Source: Calothrix sp. MO_167.B12
GTDB lineage: Bacteria; Cyanobacteriota; Cyanobacteriia; Cyanobacteriales; Nostocaceae
Assembly: GCA_030066045.1 (NCBI GenBank)
Contig: JASJCJ010000056.1
Span: 1 to 45,590, forward strand
Length of the DNA stretch: 45,590 bases
Reading direction: 5' to 3'
Below the pieces are notes generated by a model that had not been told where the DNA came from, made no database searches, and worked only from the letters and a program-made list of their open reading frames with translations. This document shows, piece after piece, positions 16,857-25,740 of this stretch (positions are counted from its first letter, which is position 1; every line of letters starts with the position of its first letter). A program made the translations under genes and the position numbers.

Positions 16857-17990
16857 ATGGCCCGCGACTATTATGAAACTCTGGGTGTCTCTCGTGACGC
16901 CGACAAAGATGAACTAAAACGTGCTTACCGCCGGTTGGCAAGAAAGTATCACCCGGATGTGAATAAAGAACCGGGTGCTGATGAGCAATTTAAGGAAATT
17001 AACCGCGCCTATGAAGTGCTATCAGAACCAGAAACTCGCGCTCGCTATGACCGTTTTGGGGAAGCTGGAGTTTCTGGTGCAGGTGCTGGCTTCCAGGATA
17101 TGGGAGATATGGGCGGTTTTGCTGATATCTTTGAAAGCATTTTCAGCGGCTTTGCCGGTAGTGGCATGGGAGGACCAAGCCAAAGAAGGCGTAGTGGACC
17201 CGTGCGGGGAGATGACTTACGGTTAGACCTCAAGTTAGATTTCCGGGAAGCTGTTTTTGGCGGCGAAAAGGAAATTCGCATTTCCCATTTAGAAACCTGT
17301 GAAGTTTGTAGTGGTACTGGTGCGAAGCCGGGAACCCGTCCTCAGACTTGTTCTACCTGTAGCGGTTCTGGCCAAGTAAGAAGGGTAACTAGAACGCCTT
17401 TCGGTAGTTTTACTCAAGTATCTACTTGCCCCACCTGTAATGGTACGGGGATGGTAATTGAGGATAAGTGTGATGCTTGTAATGGTAAGGGTGCTAACCA
17501 AGTTACCAAAAAATTGAAAATTACTATTCCTGCTGGGGTGGATAATGGTACTCGTCTGCGAATCTCCTCAGAAGGAGATGCAGGACAGCGCAATGGCCCG
17601 GCGGGAGATTTGTATGTTTATTTATTTGTCAATGAGGATAGTGAATTTCAGCGCGATGGGATTAACATTATCTCAGAAATTACCATTAGCTATCTCCAGG
17701 CCGTTTTAGGCTGCCGCTTAGAGGTAAATACGGTGGATGGTCCGGTGGAACTGATTATACCGGCGGGAACTCAACCAAATACGGTGATGAAACTGGAAAA
17801 TCGTGGCGTACCACGCTTGGGTAATCCGGTAAGTCGGGGAGACCACATGATTACGGTATTGATTGATATCCCCACAAAGATAACTCCAGATGAGCGAGAA
17901 TTGTTAGAAAAATTAGCTAGTATTAAAGGTGAGCGCACTGGTAAAGGCGGTCTAGAAGGTTTTTTGGGTAATTTATTTCACCAAAGATGA
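16857..17990 (+). CDS. dnaJ: Chaperone protein DnaJ
   Basis: This is a full-length type I J-protein, the co-chaperone that stimulates DnaK ATPase and binds unfolded substrates. The J domain has HPD at residues 32-34. A Gly/Phe-rich region with [17 protein letters not shown] follows (about 72-115). The zinc-finger region has four CxxCxGxG repeats ([32 protein letters not shown]), and the substrate-binding C-terminal domains are complete. At 377 residues the length is usual. The stop overlaps the tusA start by ATGA. dnaK is not in the window. Confidence 0.97.
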   Translation: MARDYYETLGVSRDADKDELKRAYRRLARKYHPDVNKEPGADEQFKEINRAYEVLSEPETRARYDRFGEAGVSGAGAGFQDMGDMGGFADIFESIFSGFAGSGMGGPSQRRRSGPVRGDDLRLDLKLDFREAVFGGEKEIRISHLETCEVCSGTGAKPGTRPQTCSTCSGSGQVRRVTRTPFGSFTQVSTCPTCNGTGMVIEDKCDACNGKGANQVTKKLKITIPAGVDNGTRLRISSEGDAGQRNGPAGDLYVYLFVNEDSEFQRDGINIISEITISYLQAVLGCRLEVNTVDGPVELIIPAGTQPNTVMKLENRGVPRLGNPVSRGDHMITVLIDIPTKITPDERELLEKLASIKGERTGKGGLEGFLGNLFHQR

Positions 17991-18244
17991 GTGTATCTTC
18001 CCTTTCACATCCTGATGCTCAATTGGACTTGCGGGGCACTCCGTGTCCCATTAATTTTGTTCGTACCAAACTGCAACTGGAGCGCATGACTCCGGGTAGT
18101 TTACTGGAAGTTTGGTTAGATCCAGGAGAACCAATTGAGCAGGTTCCTGATAGCTTGACTATGGCGGGCTATCAGGTAGAAAAAATTGTTGACTGCACCG
18201 ACTATTTTTCCATGCTAGTTAGATGTTGTGTGACTAACCCATGA
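17987..18244 (+). CDS. TusA-family sulfurtransferase-like protein
   Basis: The 85-residue protein has the TusA/SirA/YeeD fold pattern [22 protein letters not shown] near the N-terminus. Cys20 is the expected persulfide-carrying residue, but the usual CPxP motif reads CPIN, so the second proline is absent. Family members relay sulfur to tRNA thiolation, molybdenum cofactor or other pathways; the specific role here is not decided by sequence. It overlaps dnaJ upstream and rsgA downstream by ATGA on each side, so the three are translationally coupled. Confidence 0.88.
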   Translation: MSVSSLSHPDAQLDLRGTPCPINFVRTKLQLERMTPGSLLEVWLDPGEPIEQVPDSLTMAGYQVEKIVDCTDYFSMLVRCCVTNP

Positions 18245-19329
18245 CAGGGGAAGTATTAAATAGTACTGGGTTAACAGGGACGGTACTAGCCGTGCAAGCT
18301 AATTTCTACCGAGTGCAATTAGATGCTGTAGATTCGGGAGAAATTACTTTTCCTCATCCCCCTATTCTCCTCTGTACTCGGAGAACGCGGTTAAAAAAGA
18401 TTGGTCAACAGGTAATGGTTGGCGATCGCGTTTTGATTGAGGAAGCTGATTGGGCTGGGGAGAGAGGGGCGATTGCAGAGGTATTAACCCGGAGCAGCGA
18501 ATTAGACCGTCCGGCGATCGCTAATGTGAACCAAATTTTGTTACTATTTGCCGTTGCGGAACCAATCCTAGAACCATATCAATTAAGTCGGTTTTTGGTT
18601 AAGGCGGAGTCTACGGGTTTAGACGTAATTTTATGTTTGAACAAAAGTGATTTAATTAACTCGCTAGAGCAAGATGAATTGAGCGATCGCTTATCTAATT
18701 GGGGGTACCAGCCTTTATTTATTAGTGTCTATCAGAACCACAACATTGAAGTATTAGACCAATATCTACAACATAAAATCACCGTCATTGCCGGAGCTTC
18801 TGGGGTTGGTAAGTCTAGTTTAATTAATAAATTAATTCCTAATGCCCAATTGCGGGTGGCAGAGGTTTCTGGTAAATTGTCTCGCGGTCGTCATACTACC
18901 CGCCATGTGGAGTTATTTGAGTTACCCAGTGGTGGTTTATTGGCGGATACCCCCGGCTTTAATCAACCGGATTTAGATTGTACCCCTGAAGAACTAGCCA
19001 ATTTTTTCCCAGAAGCAAGGCATAAATTAGCAACTGCCAACTGTCGCTTTAGTAACTGTTTACACCGAGACGAACCTGATTGTGTGGTTAGCGGGGACTG
19101 GGAACGCTATCAACATTATCTCGATTTTTTAGAAGTTGCGATCGCTCGCAAAACCCATATTCAACAACAAAGCGATCCGGAATCGAAATTGAAAGTTAAA
19201 ACCAAGGGTAAGGGACAAAAGCAATACGAACCCAAGTTAGAAAGTAAAAAATATCGCCGTACCTCCCGCAAAACCCAGTTACAAGAATTACAGCAGCTTT
19301 ATCAAGAAACGGATGAGTTGGATGAGTAG
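18241..19329 (+). CDS. rsgA: Ribosome small-subunit-dependent GTPase RsgA
   Basis: RsgA is the circularly permuted GTPase that checks late 30S maturation. The permuted order is visible: G4 NKSD (residues 134-137) comes before G1 GASGVGKS (185-192) and G3 DTPG (236-239). An N-terminal OB-fold precedes them, and the C-terminal zinc site is C268, C273, H275, C281. The last 60 residues are a long, highly basic tail (KVKTKGKGQKQ, KYRRTSRKTQ) likely to contact rRNA. The start ATG overlaps the tusA stop. Confidence 0.95.
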   Translation: MTGEVLNSTGLTGTVLAVQANFYRVQLDAVDSGEITFPHPPILLCTRRTRLKKIGQQVMVGDRVLIEEADWAGERGAIAEVLTRSSELDRPAIANVNQILLLFAVAEPILEPYQLSRFLVKAESTGLDVILCLNKSDLINSLEQDELSDRLSNWGYQPLFISVYQNHNIEVLDQYLQHKITVIAGASGVGKSSLINKLIPNAQLRVAEVSGKLSRGRHTTRHVELFELPSGGLLADTPGFNQPDLDCTPEELANFFPEARHKLATANCRFSNCLHRDEPDCVVSGDWERYQHYLDFLEVAIARKTHIQQQSDPESKLKVKTKGKGQKQYEPKLESKKYRRTSRKTQLQELQQLYQETDELDE

Positions 19330-19330
19330 T

Positions 19331-19362
19331 AAAAAAGGAGCCGAAACTCAGGCTCCTTAAAA
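19331..19362 (-). terminator. Terminator between convergent rsgA and rplL
   Basis: The hairpin aaggagcc/ggctcctt is followed on the minus strand by a run of T, so it ends the rplJ-rplL transcript. On the plus strand it lies directly after rsgA and may work in both directions. Confidence 0.75.
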
Positions 19363-19392
19363 ATAAACAATAAAGAAGTAATAAAGTTAAAA

Positions 19393-19788
19393 TTACTTCA
19401 CACTTGCCTTACCACCAGCTTCCTCGATGCGCTTCTTAGCATCTTCAGCGGCATCCTTAGGCATAGCTTCCTTAATAGCCTTAGGCGCAGATTCTACCAT
19501 GTCTTTGGCTTCCTTCAGACCTAAACCAGTCAATTCCCGGACAATCTTGAGGATAGCAATCTTCTTGTCAGCAGGAACCTCTTCCAGAACCAAATCAAAT
19601 TCGGTCTTTTCTTCTTCTGGTTCAGCAGCAGCAGCACCAGCAGCACCAGGAGCCATCATCATCATGCCACCAGCAGGAGCAGCGGCACTGACTTCAAAAG
19701 TTTCTTCAATTTGCTTAACTAACTCAGCTGCTTCCAACAGAGTTAGAGTTTTTAACTTTTCTAAAATTTCATCAGTTGTAGCAGACAT
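19393..19788 (-). CDS. rplL: 50S ribosomal protein L7/L12
   Basis: This is the stalk protein that recruits translation factors. The N-terminal dimerisation helices are followed by the flexible Ala/Gly/Met-rich hinge ([22 protein letters not shown]) and the C-terminal domain with [16 protein letters not shown]. 131 residues, normal size. The ribosome site aggag lies in the ccttgaag stretch before the ATG at 19788. It follows rplJ by a spacer that carries a heptamer STRR. Confidence 0.97.
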   Translation of the reverse strand: MSATTDEILEKLKTLTLLEAAELVKQIEETFEVSAAAPAGGMMMMAPGAAGAAAAEPEEEKTEFDLVLEEVPADKKIAILKIVRELTGLGLKEAKDMVESAPKAIKEAMPKDAAEDAKKRIEEAGGKASVK

Positions 19789-19817
19789 TTATGTATCTCC
19801 TTGAAGGTAAAATGTAT

Positions 19818-19867
19818 TGGTTGTTGGTTGTTAGTTGTTGGTTGTTAGTTGTTAGTTGTTGGTTGTT
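19818..19867. repeat. Heptamer STRR (ttgttgg/ttgttag) between rplJ and rplL
   Basis: Seven-nt tandem units sit inside the rplJ-rplL operon spacer, which should be transcribed. It is notable that such a run is tolerated within this highly expressed operon. Confidence 0.8.
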
Positions 19868-19918
19868 TTAATCATTACTAAAACTCTTAATTCCTAACTC
19901 CTAACTAGTAACTCCTAA

Positions 19919-20458
19919 CTAAGACTCAGCGTCACCTTTTTCCTTATCCGCATGAGCCTGTAAAGCACGAGCCAAGGAACTGGGAACCTCGTTGATACCC
20001 ACAGCAATCTTGGTAGCCAATGCATTGAGTGCTCCAGCCATTTGTGCCATGAGCTGCTCTTTGGATGGCAAATCTCCCAGGGCTTTGACATCTGCTTCTT
20101 TGAGGATTTGACCATCCATTACACCGCCGCGAAGTTCTGTCTTCTTGGTGGCTTTCTGGAAAGCTTGGTATGCCTTAATTGCTGCAGAAAAATCTTCCTT
20201 CACCAGCAAAAAAGCAGAAGAACCTTTGAGAAATTCTGACATGGGTTGCCAATTCTCATCATCTTGAATGGCAATACCCATTAAGGTGTTCTTAGTTACC
20301 TTACAAACTGTTCCACTAGGGCGGAGTTTGTTACGTAATTCACGAATTTCACCAACTGTTAACCCTTGATAATCAATAACTAGGGCTAAAGTGGATTCAC
20401 TTAAAGTATTTTTGAGATCCGCTACAATCTCTTTCTTATTTTCTAGGGTTCTGCCCAT
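19919..20458 (-). CDS. rplJ: 50S ribosomal protein L10
   Basis: L10 is the base of the ribosomal stalk, binding 23S rRNA and L7/L12 dimers. The N-terminus MGRTLENKKEIVADLKNTL and the segment VIDYQGLTVGEIRELRNKLR are typical. I use the ATG at 20458 because a strong Shine-Dalgarno (aaggaggtg) lies 8 nt upstream; the frame is open a few codons further but those codons overlap that site. Length 179 aa. An L10-type leader precedes it. Confidence 0.96.
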   Translation of the reverse strand: MGRTLENKKEIVADLKNTLSESTLALVIDYQGLTVGEIRELRNKLRPSGTVCKVTKNTLMGIAIQDDENWQPMSEFLKGSSAFLLVKEDFSAAIKAYQAFQKATKKTELRGGVMDGQILKEADVKALGDLPSKEQLMAQMAGALNALATKIAVGINEVPSSLARALQAHADKEKGDAES

Positions 20459-20548
20459 CTCGTTCTCACCTCCTTGCAACAACTTTTGGGTTAGTTGTCA
20501 GTTGTTGATTTTAAATGGTTATTTGTGATTAACTGTCCGCCATCAAAG

Positions 20549-20582
20549 CAACAAACCCCGGCTAAGCATACCGGGGTTGATG
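20549..20582 (-). terminator. Hairpin in the rplJ leader, possible attenuator
   Basis: The arms ccccgg/ccgggg (aaccccgg-tatgcttag-ccggggtt on the minus strand) form a strong stem just downstream of the L10-leader motif. The flanks acaacaaac upstream and gtttgttgc downstream could pair in an alternative fold, as expected of an attenuator. No long U-run follows, so termination is uncertain. Confidence 0.45.
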
Positions 20583-20629
20583 AAGCGAAGTTTGTTGTCT
20601 TAACCTAACTCTTGCTGCCACGGGAATGG

Positions 20630-20705
20630 CGAGAAAGTTAGATAATAGCGAACAAAACCTCGGCAGGAAATTAAGCTAGTTGCACCTGCTGTCTCCGGCT
20701 GTTAC
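20630..20705 (-). ncRNA. Ribosomal protein L10 leader
   Basis: On the minus strand the mRNA upstream of rplJ reads ggagacagcaggtgcaa, then about 14 nt later cctgccgaggt. The agcagg/cctgc pairing with conserved gagacag and gaggt flanks is the L10(L12)4 binding structure used for autoregulation in many bacteria (Rfam L10_leader). The identification rests on recall of the motif, and the exact ends are approximate. Confidence 0.7.
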
Positions 20706-20743
20706 TTGATTCGATTTTGGATTTTAGATTATCAAAGGGTAAT

Positions 20744-21460
20744 CTAAGCGGCTTCAGCTAATTTCAAATCCCGTAGGGCATTAACATCAACGCGAATTGA
20801 AGGCCCCATGGTGGAAGCTACATAGACTGTACGCCAGTAACGACCTTTAGCACCAGAAGGGCGGTTACGGTCAATTGATTCCTGCAGAGCCTTCAAATTT
20901 ACTAGTAAATCTTCAGGTGTGAAGGATACCTTACCAAACATAACATGAACAATGCCAGTGCGATCGGCACGATATTCCAATTTACCCGCTTTAAATTCGT
21001 TGATTGCACCTACCAAGTCAGTGGTGACAGTACCACCCTTGGGTGAAGGCATTAATCCACGGGGACCGAGTAATTTACCCAGCTTTGCTACCTGAGGCAT
21101 CATATCAGGGGTGGCAATCAGCTTATCAAAGTCCATTCTGCCTTGTTGGATTTCGTTAATCAATTCTTCCGAACCGAAAACATCAGCTCCAGCGTTACTG
21201 GCTTCTGTGACTTTCTCACCCCTAGCAATTACCGCTACTCTTATAGTCTGTCCCGTACCTTTAGGTAGAACTACTGTGGTTCGCAACTGCTGGTCCGTAT
21301 ATTTAGGATCTATTCCCAAACGGATATGGGCTTCAGCAGCTTCTGGAAATTTTGCAGTTGCTGTTTCCTTAAGTAGATTCAAAGCTTCTAGAGGCTCGTA
21401 ATCTTTGTCCTCTACTTTCTCTAATAACGTCTGTAGACGACGCGATACTTTTTTTGTCAT
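20744..21460 (-). CDS. rplA: 50S ribosomal protein L1
   Basis: L1 forms the mobile L1 stalk near the E site. The sequence runs [16 protein letters not shown] through [25 protein letters not shown] to the C-terminal [10 protein letters not shown]; the [14 protein letters not shown] stretch is the family signature. 238 aa, normal. Ribosome site aggag 8 nt before the ATG. It lies 133 nt after rplK and 285 nt before rplJ. Confidence 0.98.
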   Translation of the reverse strand: MTKKVSRRLQTLLEKVEDKDYEPLEALNLLKETATAKFPEAAEAHIRLGIDPKYTDQQLRTTVVLPKGTGQTIRVAVIARGEKVTEASNAGADVFGSEELINEIQQGRMDFDKLIATPDMMPQVAKLGKLLGPRGLMPSPKGGTVTTDLVGAINEFKAGKLEYRADRTGIVHVMFGKVSFTPEDLLVNLKALQESIDRNRPSGAKGRYWRTVYVASTMGPSIRVDVNALRDLKLAEAA

Positions 21461-21593
21461 TGTTTAGTCTCCTGGGGTGATTAGCGAGGTTAAATCTCTC
21501 CCCCGATACAATTTTGGATTTTGGATTTTAGATTTTGGATTGGTATAAGCAAATCACCAATACAAAATTCAAACTTACCTAGAGATAACTGTC

Positions 21594-22019
21594 CTAGTCA
21601 GAAATGGTTACGCCCATATTTCTGGCAGTACCTTCAATAATTTTCATTGCCGCTTCAATGTCATTGGCATTGAGGTCAGGCATTTTGGTTTCGGCAATCT
21701 CTTTGAGTTGATCTCTGGTAATTGAACCCACTTTAATTTTATTGGGTTCGCTAGAACCTTTGCCTATCTTCGCCGCTTTAGTAATTAATACCGATGCGGG
21801 GGGAGTTTTGAGAACAAATGTAAAACTCCGGTCTTCATAAACCGAAATTTCTACAGGAATTACCATACCAGCTTTATCTGCTGTTTTGGCATTGTATTCC
21901 TTGCAGAACATCATAATATTAACGCCGTGTTGACCCAGAGCGGGTCCCACTGGCGGTGCTGGGTTGGCTTTCCCCGCATTTAGAGCCAGTTTAATAAGGG
22001 CTACAACTTTCTTCGCCAT
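21594..22019 (-). CDS. rplK: 50S ribosomal protein L11
   Basis: L11 is part of the GTPase-associated centre and binds 23S rRNA. The N-terminal [17 protein letters not shown] motif and the C-terminal rRNA-binding domain ([21 protein letters not shown]...) are intact. 141 aa. It starts 2 nt after the nusG stop, so it should be translationally coupled. Confidence 0.98.
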   Translation of the reverse strand: MAKKVVALIKLALNAGKANPAPPVGPALGQHGVNIMMFCKEYNAKTADKAGMVIPVEISVYEDRSFTFVLKTPPASVLITKAAKIGKGSSEPNKIKVGSITRDQLKEIAETKMPDLNANDIEAAMKIIEGTARNMGVTISD

Positions 22020-22021
22020 TT

Positions 22022-22663
22022 TTAGCCTTGTTTTTGAACCTGATTAAATTCCAATTCTACTGGTGTATCCCGTCCGAAAATCGAAAGTAAGGCTTTCAGT
22101 TTACTCCGTTCTGGACTCACCTCAATTACCTCACCTTCAAAGTCCTTAAATGGACCTGATAGCACGACTATCTTATCACCAGTAGCCATGTCAATTTTGA
22201 CAATTGGCTCTTGTTCGGTAGTCTGTTTGAATATTCTTTCCACTTCTGCATGGGAAAGGGGTACGGGTTTTACGTGCCCACGCCCTCTACCTGTGCCGCG
22301 TTTTTGCTCTGCTCCCACAAAGTTAATTACATGGGATGTATTCCTGACTACTTGCCAGGAATCATCATCCATGAGCATTCTTACCAGTACATAGCCAGGA
22401 AAAACTTTTTCTTCCGTATGCTGGCGACTACCATCCTTACGAATTTTCACCGCTGGAGTGTGGGGAATTTCCACTTGAATAATTCTGTCAGCCACATCAA
22501 AAGTCTGGATGCGCTGTTCTAGATTAGTTTTCACGCGTTTTTCGCAGCCAGAGGCTACCTGTACCGCATACCAACGTGCTTCTTTTGATGTATTAATTGC
22601 CGTTTCTTCGGTCTTTTCCGACTGCAATGCCGAATTCCGACCTTCGTCTGTTCCTGGAGCCAT
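22022..22663 (-). CDS. nusG: Transcription termination/antitermination protein NusG
   Basis: NusG binds RNA polymerase and links it to Rho or to ribosomal S10. The NGN domain starts at [21 protein letters not shown] and includes [23 protein letters not shown]; the KOW domain is at the C-terminus ([22 protein letters not shown]). I choose the ATG at 22663, which shares a base with the secE stop (TGATG) and has aaagg 8 nt upstream. A TTG at 22687 inside secE is less likely. Length 213 aa. Confidence 0.96.
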   Translation of the reverse strand: MAPGTDEGRNSALQSEKTEETAINTSKEARWYAVQVASGCEKRVKTNLEQRIQTFDVADRIIQVEIPHTPAVKIRKDGSRQHTEEKVFPGYVLVRMLMDDDSWQVVRNTSHVINFVGAEQKRGTGRGRGHVKPVPLSHAEVERIFKQTTEQEPIVKIDMATGDKIVVLSGPFKDFEGEVIEVSPERSKLKALLSIFGRDTPVELEFNQVQKQG

Positions 22664-22884
22664 CAGAATACCTTTGCTGCTGCCCAAGTAAAGAATTTAT
22701 CTACTAAAAATATTAAGGATGAGGAGAGTGTCACCATTAGTAGCACAGCGGCTGATTCACTCACCAACTGTCTGCGACTTGGCCAAACTACTTTCTCGAA
22801 CTCTTCTTTCAAGCCTTGAAAGAAGTTCATAATACTGAACCCATTGTTGTTTTCAGGGATTTCTGATTCTTTTTTTTTGGCCAC
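22663..22884 (-). CDS. secE: Preprotein translocase subunit SecE
   Basis: SecE clamps SecY in the SecYEG translocon. This is the short single-helix form typical of cyanobacteria (73 aa). The amphipathic segment FFQGLKEEFEKVVWPSRRQLVSES is followed by one membrane helix (AAVLLMVTLSSSLIFLVDKFF). It lies between the tRNA-Trp gene and nusG, the standard position. Confidence 0.95.
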   Translation of the reverse strand: MAKKKESEIPENNNGFSIMNFFQGLKEEFEKVVWPSRRQLVSESAAVLLMVTLSSSLIFLVDKFFTWAAAKVF

Positions 22885-23071
22885 GTTCGTTTATCCCCCA
22901 TTCTCCATCAGATTTTTATTTCTCTAAGTTTTATGAATAAGCTACAGCCCCTAATCAAACTTGTGGATTGAAACAAAAAGCTGCGCTACAAAAATTAAAC
23001 CCGAAATTTAAGATACTTACTGCCATGTTAGCAGCTATAGCACTTATTTCGGGCTTAATTAATCTTGAGAG

Positions 23072-23144
23072 CGCGCCCTGGAGGACTCGAACCCCCGACA
23101 TCAGGTTTTGGAGACCTGCGTTCTACCAACTGAACTAAGAGCGC
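23072..23144 (-). tRNA. trnW: tRNA-Trp(CCA)
   Basis: The 7-bp acceptor gcgctct/agggcgc, the anticodon loop ctccaaa with CCA, and an intact T-arm (gggggttcgagtcctcc region) make a normal tRNA. CCA is not encoded. It sits upstream of secE, the usual cyanobacterial place. A second, aberrant tRNA-Trp(CCA) is in the array at 30950-31046. Confidence 0.97.
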
Positions 23145-23240
23145 ACAAGCTATCTTGTTCTTTGTTTTACACTCTCTCTAGTTTAGCGCAATTTGGCATT
23201 TTTTGTAGGTTACTTTAATTTGTAATTTAAGGAACTAATT

Positions 23241-23261
23241 AGCGGCTGTTGCCGCTTTTTT
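23241..23261 (+). terminator. Hairpin with T-run (plus orientation)
   Basis: agcggc-tgtt-gccgct followed by tttttt looks like a plus-strand terminator, but the flanking genes are on the minus strand. It may stop antisense transcription or act weakly after rplS. Confidence 0.35.
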
Positions 23262-23292
23262 ATATATTTCCCTTTCATACCGTATTTGTAAT

Positions 23293-23655
23293 CTACAAAG
23301 GGCGATCGAATCTTTGTTTGATTCGGGTCGCTTTACCAACGCGGTTGCGTAGATAATAAAGTTTAGCACGTCTTACTTTACCACGGCGTACTACTTTGAT
23401 TTTTTCAATCCGGGGAGAGTGCAAAAGAAAGACTCTTTCTACGCCAATGCCTTGAAAGACGCGGCGAACGGTCATGGTTTCACTGATACCGCCATTGCGT
23501 TTGGCAATCACAACTCCTTCGTAGGGCTGTACGCGGTATTTGTTACCTTCTTTAATTTTAACTCCGACTCTAACTGTGTCACCTACATAGATTTTGGGTA
23601 GGTCAGATTTGATGTGTTCCGCTTCAATGGAGCGGATTATTTCTTGCGCGTTCAT
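23293..23655 (-). CDS. rplS: 50S ribosomal protein L19
   Basis: L19 lies at the 30S-50S interface. The segment [31 protein letters not shown] and the later [33 protein letters not shown] are diagnostic. 120 aa, normal. It is the first gene of the block rplS-trnW-secE-nusG-rplK-rplA-rplJ-rplL. Confidence 0.97.
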   Translation of the reverse strand: MNAQEIIRSIEAEHIKSDLPKIYVGDTVRVGVKIKEGNKYRVQPYEGVVIAKRNGGISETMTVRRVFQGIGVERVFLLHSPRIEKIKVVRRGKVRRAKLYYLRNRVGKATRIKQRFDRPL

Positions 23656-24368
23656 AAGTCAGTAAAAAACTCACGATCAACTATTATAAATCGACTACTG
23701 CTTTCCAGTCCAGTTATTTTAACCGATGATTGGCAGATTGGCGATGTCTGACGACCAGGTGCTCTATGTCTACGCAACCCATCCCAGAGCGATCGCTAAT
23801 TTTATTAATGGTCAAAAAAACCAAGATCGAACACCTGAAAACTATATGCATATTTGTTTGATTTTGTCAATATGCAAGTTAATTGGGGAGTTAGAGAGGG
23901 GCTGAATTCAGCTGATATTAATGTAACCCAAGCAAGCTGAAGTTCTGGATGAGATACAAGTTACATCGATAGGAAATTATCCGGAATTGGATTGTGTAGA
24001 TTCGTATTTTTATGTAAGTAAAATTAGCTATAAAATCCCTTCCCTATTACAGTTATGTACATTAATGTAACTTAGACAAAAAACACAAAGGAAAAAGCCT
24101 CAAAGCCAGTTATGACAAGGGATTAACTTCAAATATCGAAAAATTGCTCAAACCTAGATATATCAAGAAAACAACCAATTTGACGTAAAACCATTGACAA
24201 TTCAGCAGACCCTAAGTAGAAAACATTAGAACGATAAGCAAAACTAGCCGCAGAAAATTTTTGCTCCATTATAGGGAAGATTCAAAAGTTGACTGTACCA
24301 GAATCTTTTTACAAACGGAAGGTTATAACAGAAAAGACCAAGCAGTGGCTCGTTTAATTGAGGATTTT
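23656..24368. other. Long spacer, nothing clear
   Basis: I see no gene or repeat family in most of this AT-rich 700-bp stretch between divergent rplS and the glycosyltransferase. The only candidate signal is the promoter-like pair at 24194-24222. The frame of the glycosyltransferase stays open back to a TTG at 24261, but those codons look non-coding. Confidence 0.5.
24194..24222 (+). promoter_or_regulatory. Candidate promoter for the glycosyltransferase
   Basis: TTGACA at 24194-24199 and TAGAAA at 24217-24222 are 17 bp apart. The -35 box is perfect and the -10 matches four of six. It would give a 5' leader of about 140 nt before the ATG at 24369. Confidence 0.4.
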
Positions 24369-25319
24369 ATGAAATTTAGTGTGGCGATCGCAACCTATAA
24401 TCGTTTAGATTTGTTGCGGCGTGCTGTGGAGTCGGCGATGAATCAAACCATCCCCTGTGAAGTGATTGTGGTGGATGATGGTTCATCGGATGGTACCCAG
24501 GAGTATATGCAGGAGTTATGTGCTTCTGCTGGAGAAGTTATATATTATCGTCATGAAAGTAATAAAGGTCATGCGGCGGCGGTAAATACTGGGGTACAGA
24601 AGGCTAGTGGTGATTGGATTAAGTTTTTAGATGATGATGATTATTTAGCACCTAATTGTCTGGAAGAGATGACACAGGCGATCGCACTGCGTCCTGAGGC
24701 GGTAATCTGTTCTTGTATGGCGGCACAGGTGGATGAGTATCAAGTTGAAATCAGCCGCACGCCAATTACGGGTTCTGGCAAAGCTTTTTATATCCCCCAA
24801 GCAGATATTCACTATGGGATGCTATTGGAGTTAGTTCCCTTTGGTACTCCTGTACAGGTAGCTTGTAGGCGGGATGCTTTTTTGCAAAGCGGTGGTTGGG
24901 ATTCTCAATTAGATGCTAACTGCGATGATATTGATTCTTGGATTCGTATTGCTCAATTTGGGGATGCTATTTTCCTCAATCAGTGTCTTGCTTACCGTAC
25001 AGTGTGGTCTGGTGCTTATAATTACAAGTTTGCTTTTGCCAAACGCCTACATACTAATATTTTCATGAAAGAGAAAATATATCATCGAGTCAACGAACAG
25101 TACCGTGACCAAATTCCAGCCTTAGAAGATATTAAACAATATTTGCACTTGCACTGGACCATAGCAGCTATGAAGCAAAAGCATATCCAGAGTGCTTTTA
25201 AGTTAATGATACCAGCAGTTTTTTCTATTAAAGCTTGGCAACTGTTATTATCTGCTGCGGTGTTACGCCGTTCTCCAGGGAAGAGTTTACCTATCAGTAA
25301 AATTCAATTAATTGAATGA
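24369..25319 (+). CDS. Family 2 glycosyltransferase
   Basis: The protein begins MKFSVAIATYNRLDLLRRAVESAMNQ, a GT-A fold opening. It has the nucleotide-binding VVDDGSSDGT (residues 35-44) and the metal-binding FLDDDDYL (87-93), the DXD equivalent. The C-terminal part (about 230-316) has hydrophobic patches but no clear membrane helix. Sugar donor and acceptor cannot be told. I choose ATG at 24369, with gagg 7 nt upstream. No other cell-surface polysaccharide gene is nearby. A GC-rich hairpin (25327-25348), also found near 1054, follows immediately. Confidence 0.88.
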   Translation: MKFSVAIATYNRLDLLRRAVESAMNQTIPCEVIVVDDGSSDGTQEYMQELCASAGEVIYYRHESNKGHAAAVNTGVQKASGDWIKFLDDDDYLAPNCLEEMTQAIALRPEAVICSCMAAQVDEYQVEISRTPITGSGKAFYIPQADIHYGMLLELVPFGTPVQVACRRDAFLQSGGWDSQLDANCDDIDSWIRIAQFGDAIFLNQCLAYRTVWSGAYNYKFAFAKRLHTNIFMKEKIYHRVNEQYRDQIPALEDIKQYLHLHWTIAAMKQKHIQSAFKLMIPAVFSIKAWQLLLSAAVLRRSPGKSLPISKIQLIE

Positions 25320-25326
25320 AGGAGTA

Positions 25327-25348
25327 GGGGCGGGGTTTCCCCGCCCAG
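25327..25348. terminator. GC-rich hairpin after the glycosyltransferase
   Basis: Arms ggggcgggg and ccccgccc separated by ttt, lying a few bases after the stop codon. The same gaaggagtaggggcgggg... context occurs at about 1040-1075, so it is a dispersed repeat that may double as a terminator. No T-run follows. Confidence 0.45.
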
Positions 25349-25565
25349 AGTGGGGGAATTATTTTCATCTGCAGGTTGTGTACAAACATTCATGTAGATG
25401 CGCGAAGCGCGGCTTGGAGCAGAGTGGGGCTAACTTGAAAATAGTTAATCAGCGCGAAGTAGGGGTGCATTGCGTGCGCCCTTGAGGAGTTAATCACAAA
25501 GAATTTTCATGCTTGGTTGTGGGATTTTCCCGTGGGGGGCTAGTCCGGTAAATTAACCATAATAT

Positions 25566-25640
25566 GTCATTGCGAGTGGAACGAAGTGAAACGACGCAAT
25601 CCCTAAGTCTTTGAGATTGCTTCCCAAGCGTCGCAATGAC
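25566..25640. repeat. Palindromic repeat with gtcattgcga ends
   Basis: gtcattgcga and tcgcaatgac are perfect inverted ends. The interior pairs further (gacgcaatc / gattgcttcccaagcgtc). Elements with these ends are found across many bacterial phyla as non-coding REP/MITE-like repeats. Confidence 0.75.
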
Positions 25641-25740
25641 GGTTATTTAAACGGACATCATATGACTTATAAACTGTTTTTAAGAGGAGCGATCGCTAGC
25701 ATATTATCATGTCATTTTTCTTGCGTTTACCCTGTTACAT

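Larger units (their letters stand above)
25320..25740. other. Repeat-bearing spacer
   Basis: Contains the ggggcggggtttccccgccc hairpin, GC-rich palindromic fragments (gatgcgcgaagcgcggc, about 25398-25415) and the palindromic element at 25566-25640. No gene seen. It marks the border between housekeeping genes and the GTPase/tRNA segment. Confidence 0.6.

Noticed and set aside
24261-24368. N-terminal extension of the glycosyltransferase from a TTG at 24261
   Set aside because: The extra 36 residues do not fit the GT-A fold, which begins at MKFSVAIATYN, and the ATG at 24369 has a ribosome site.
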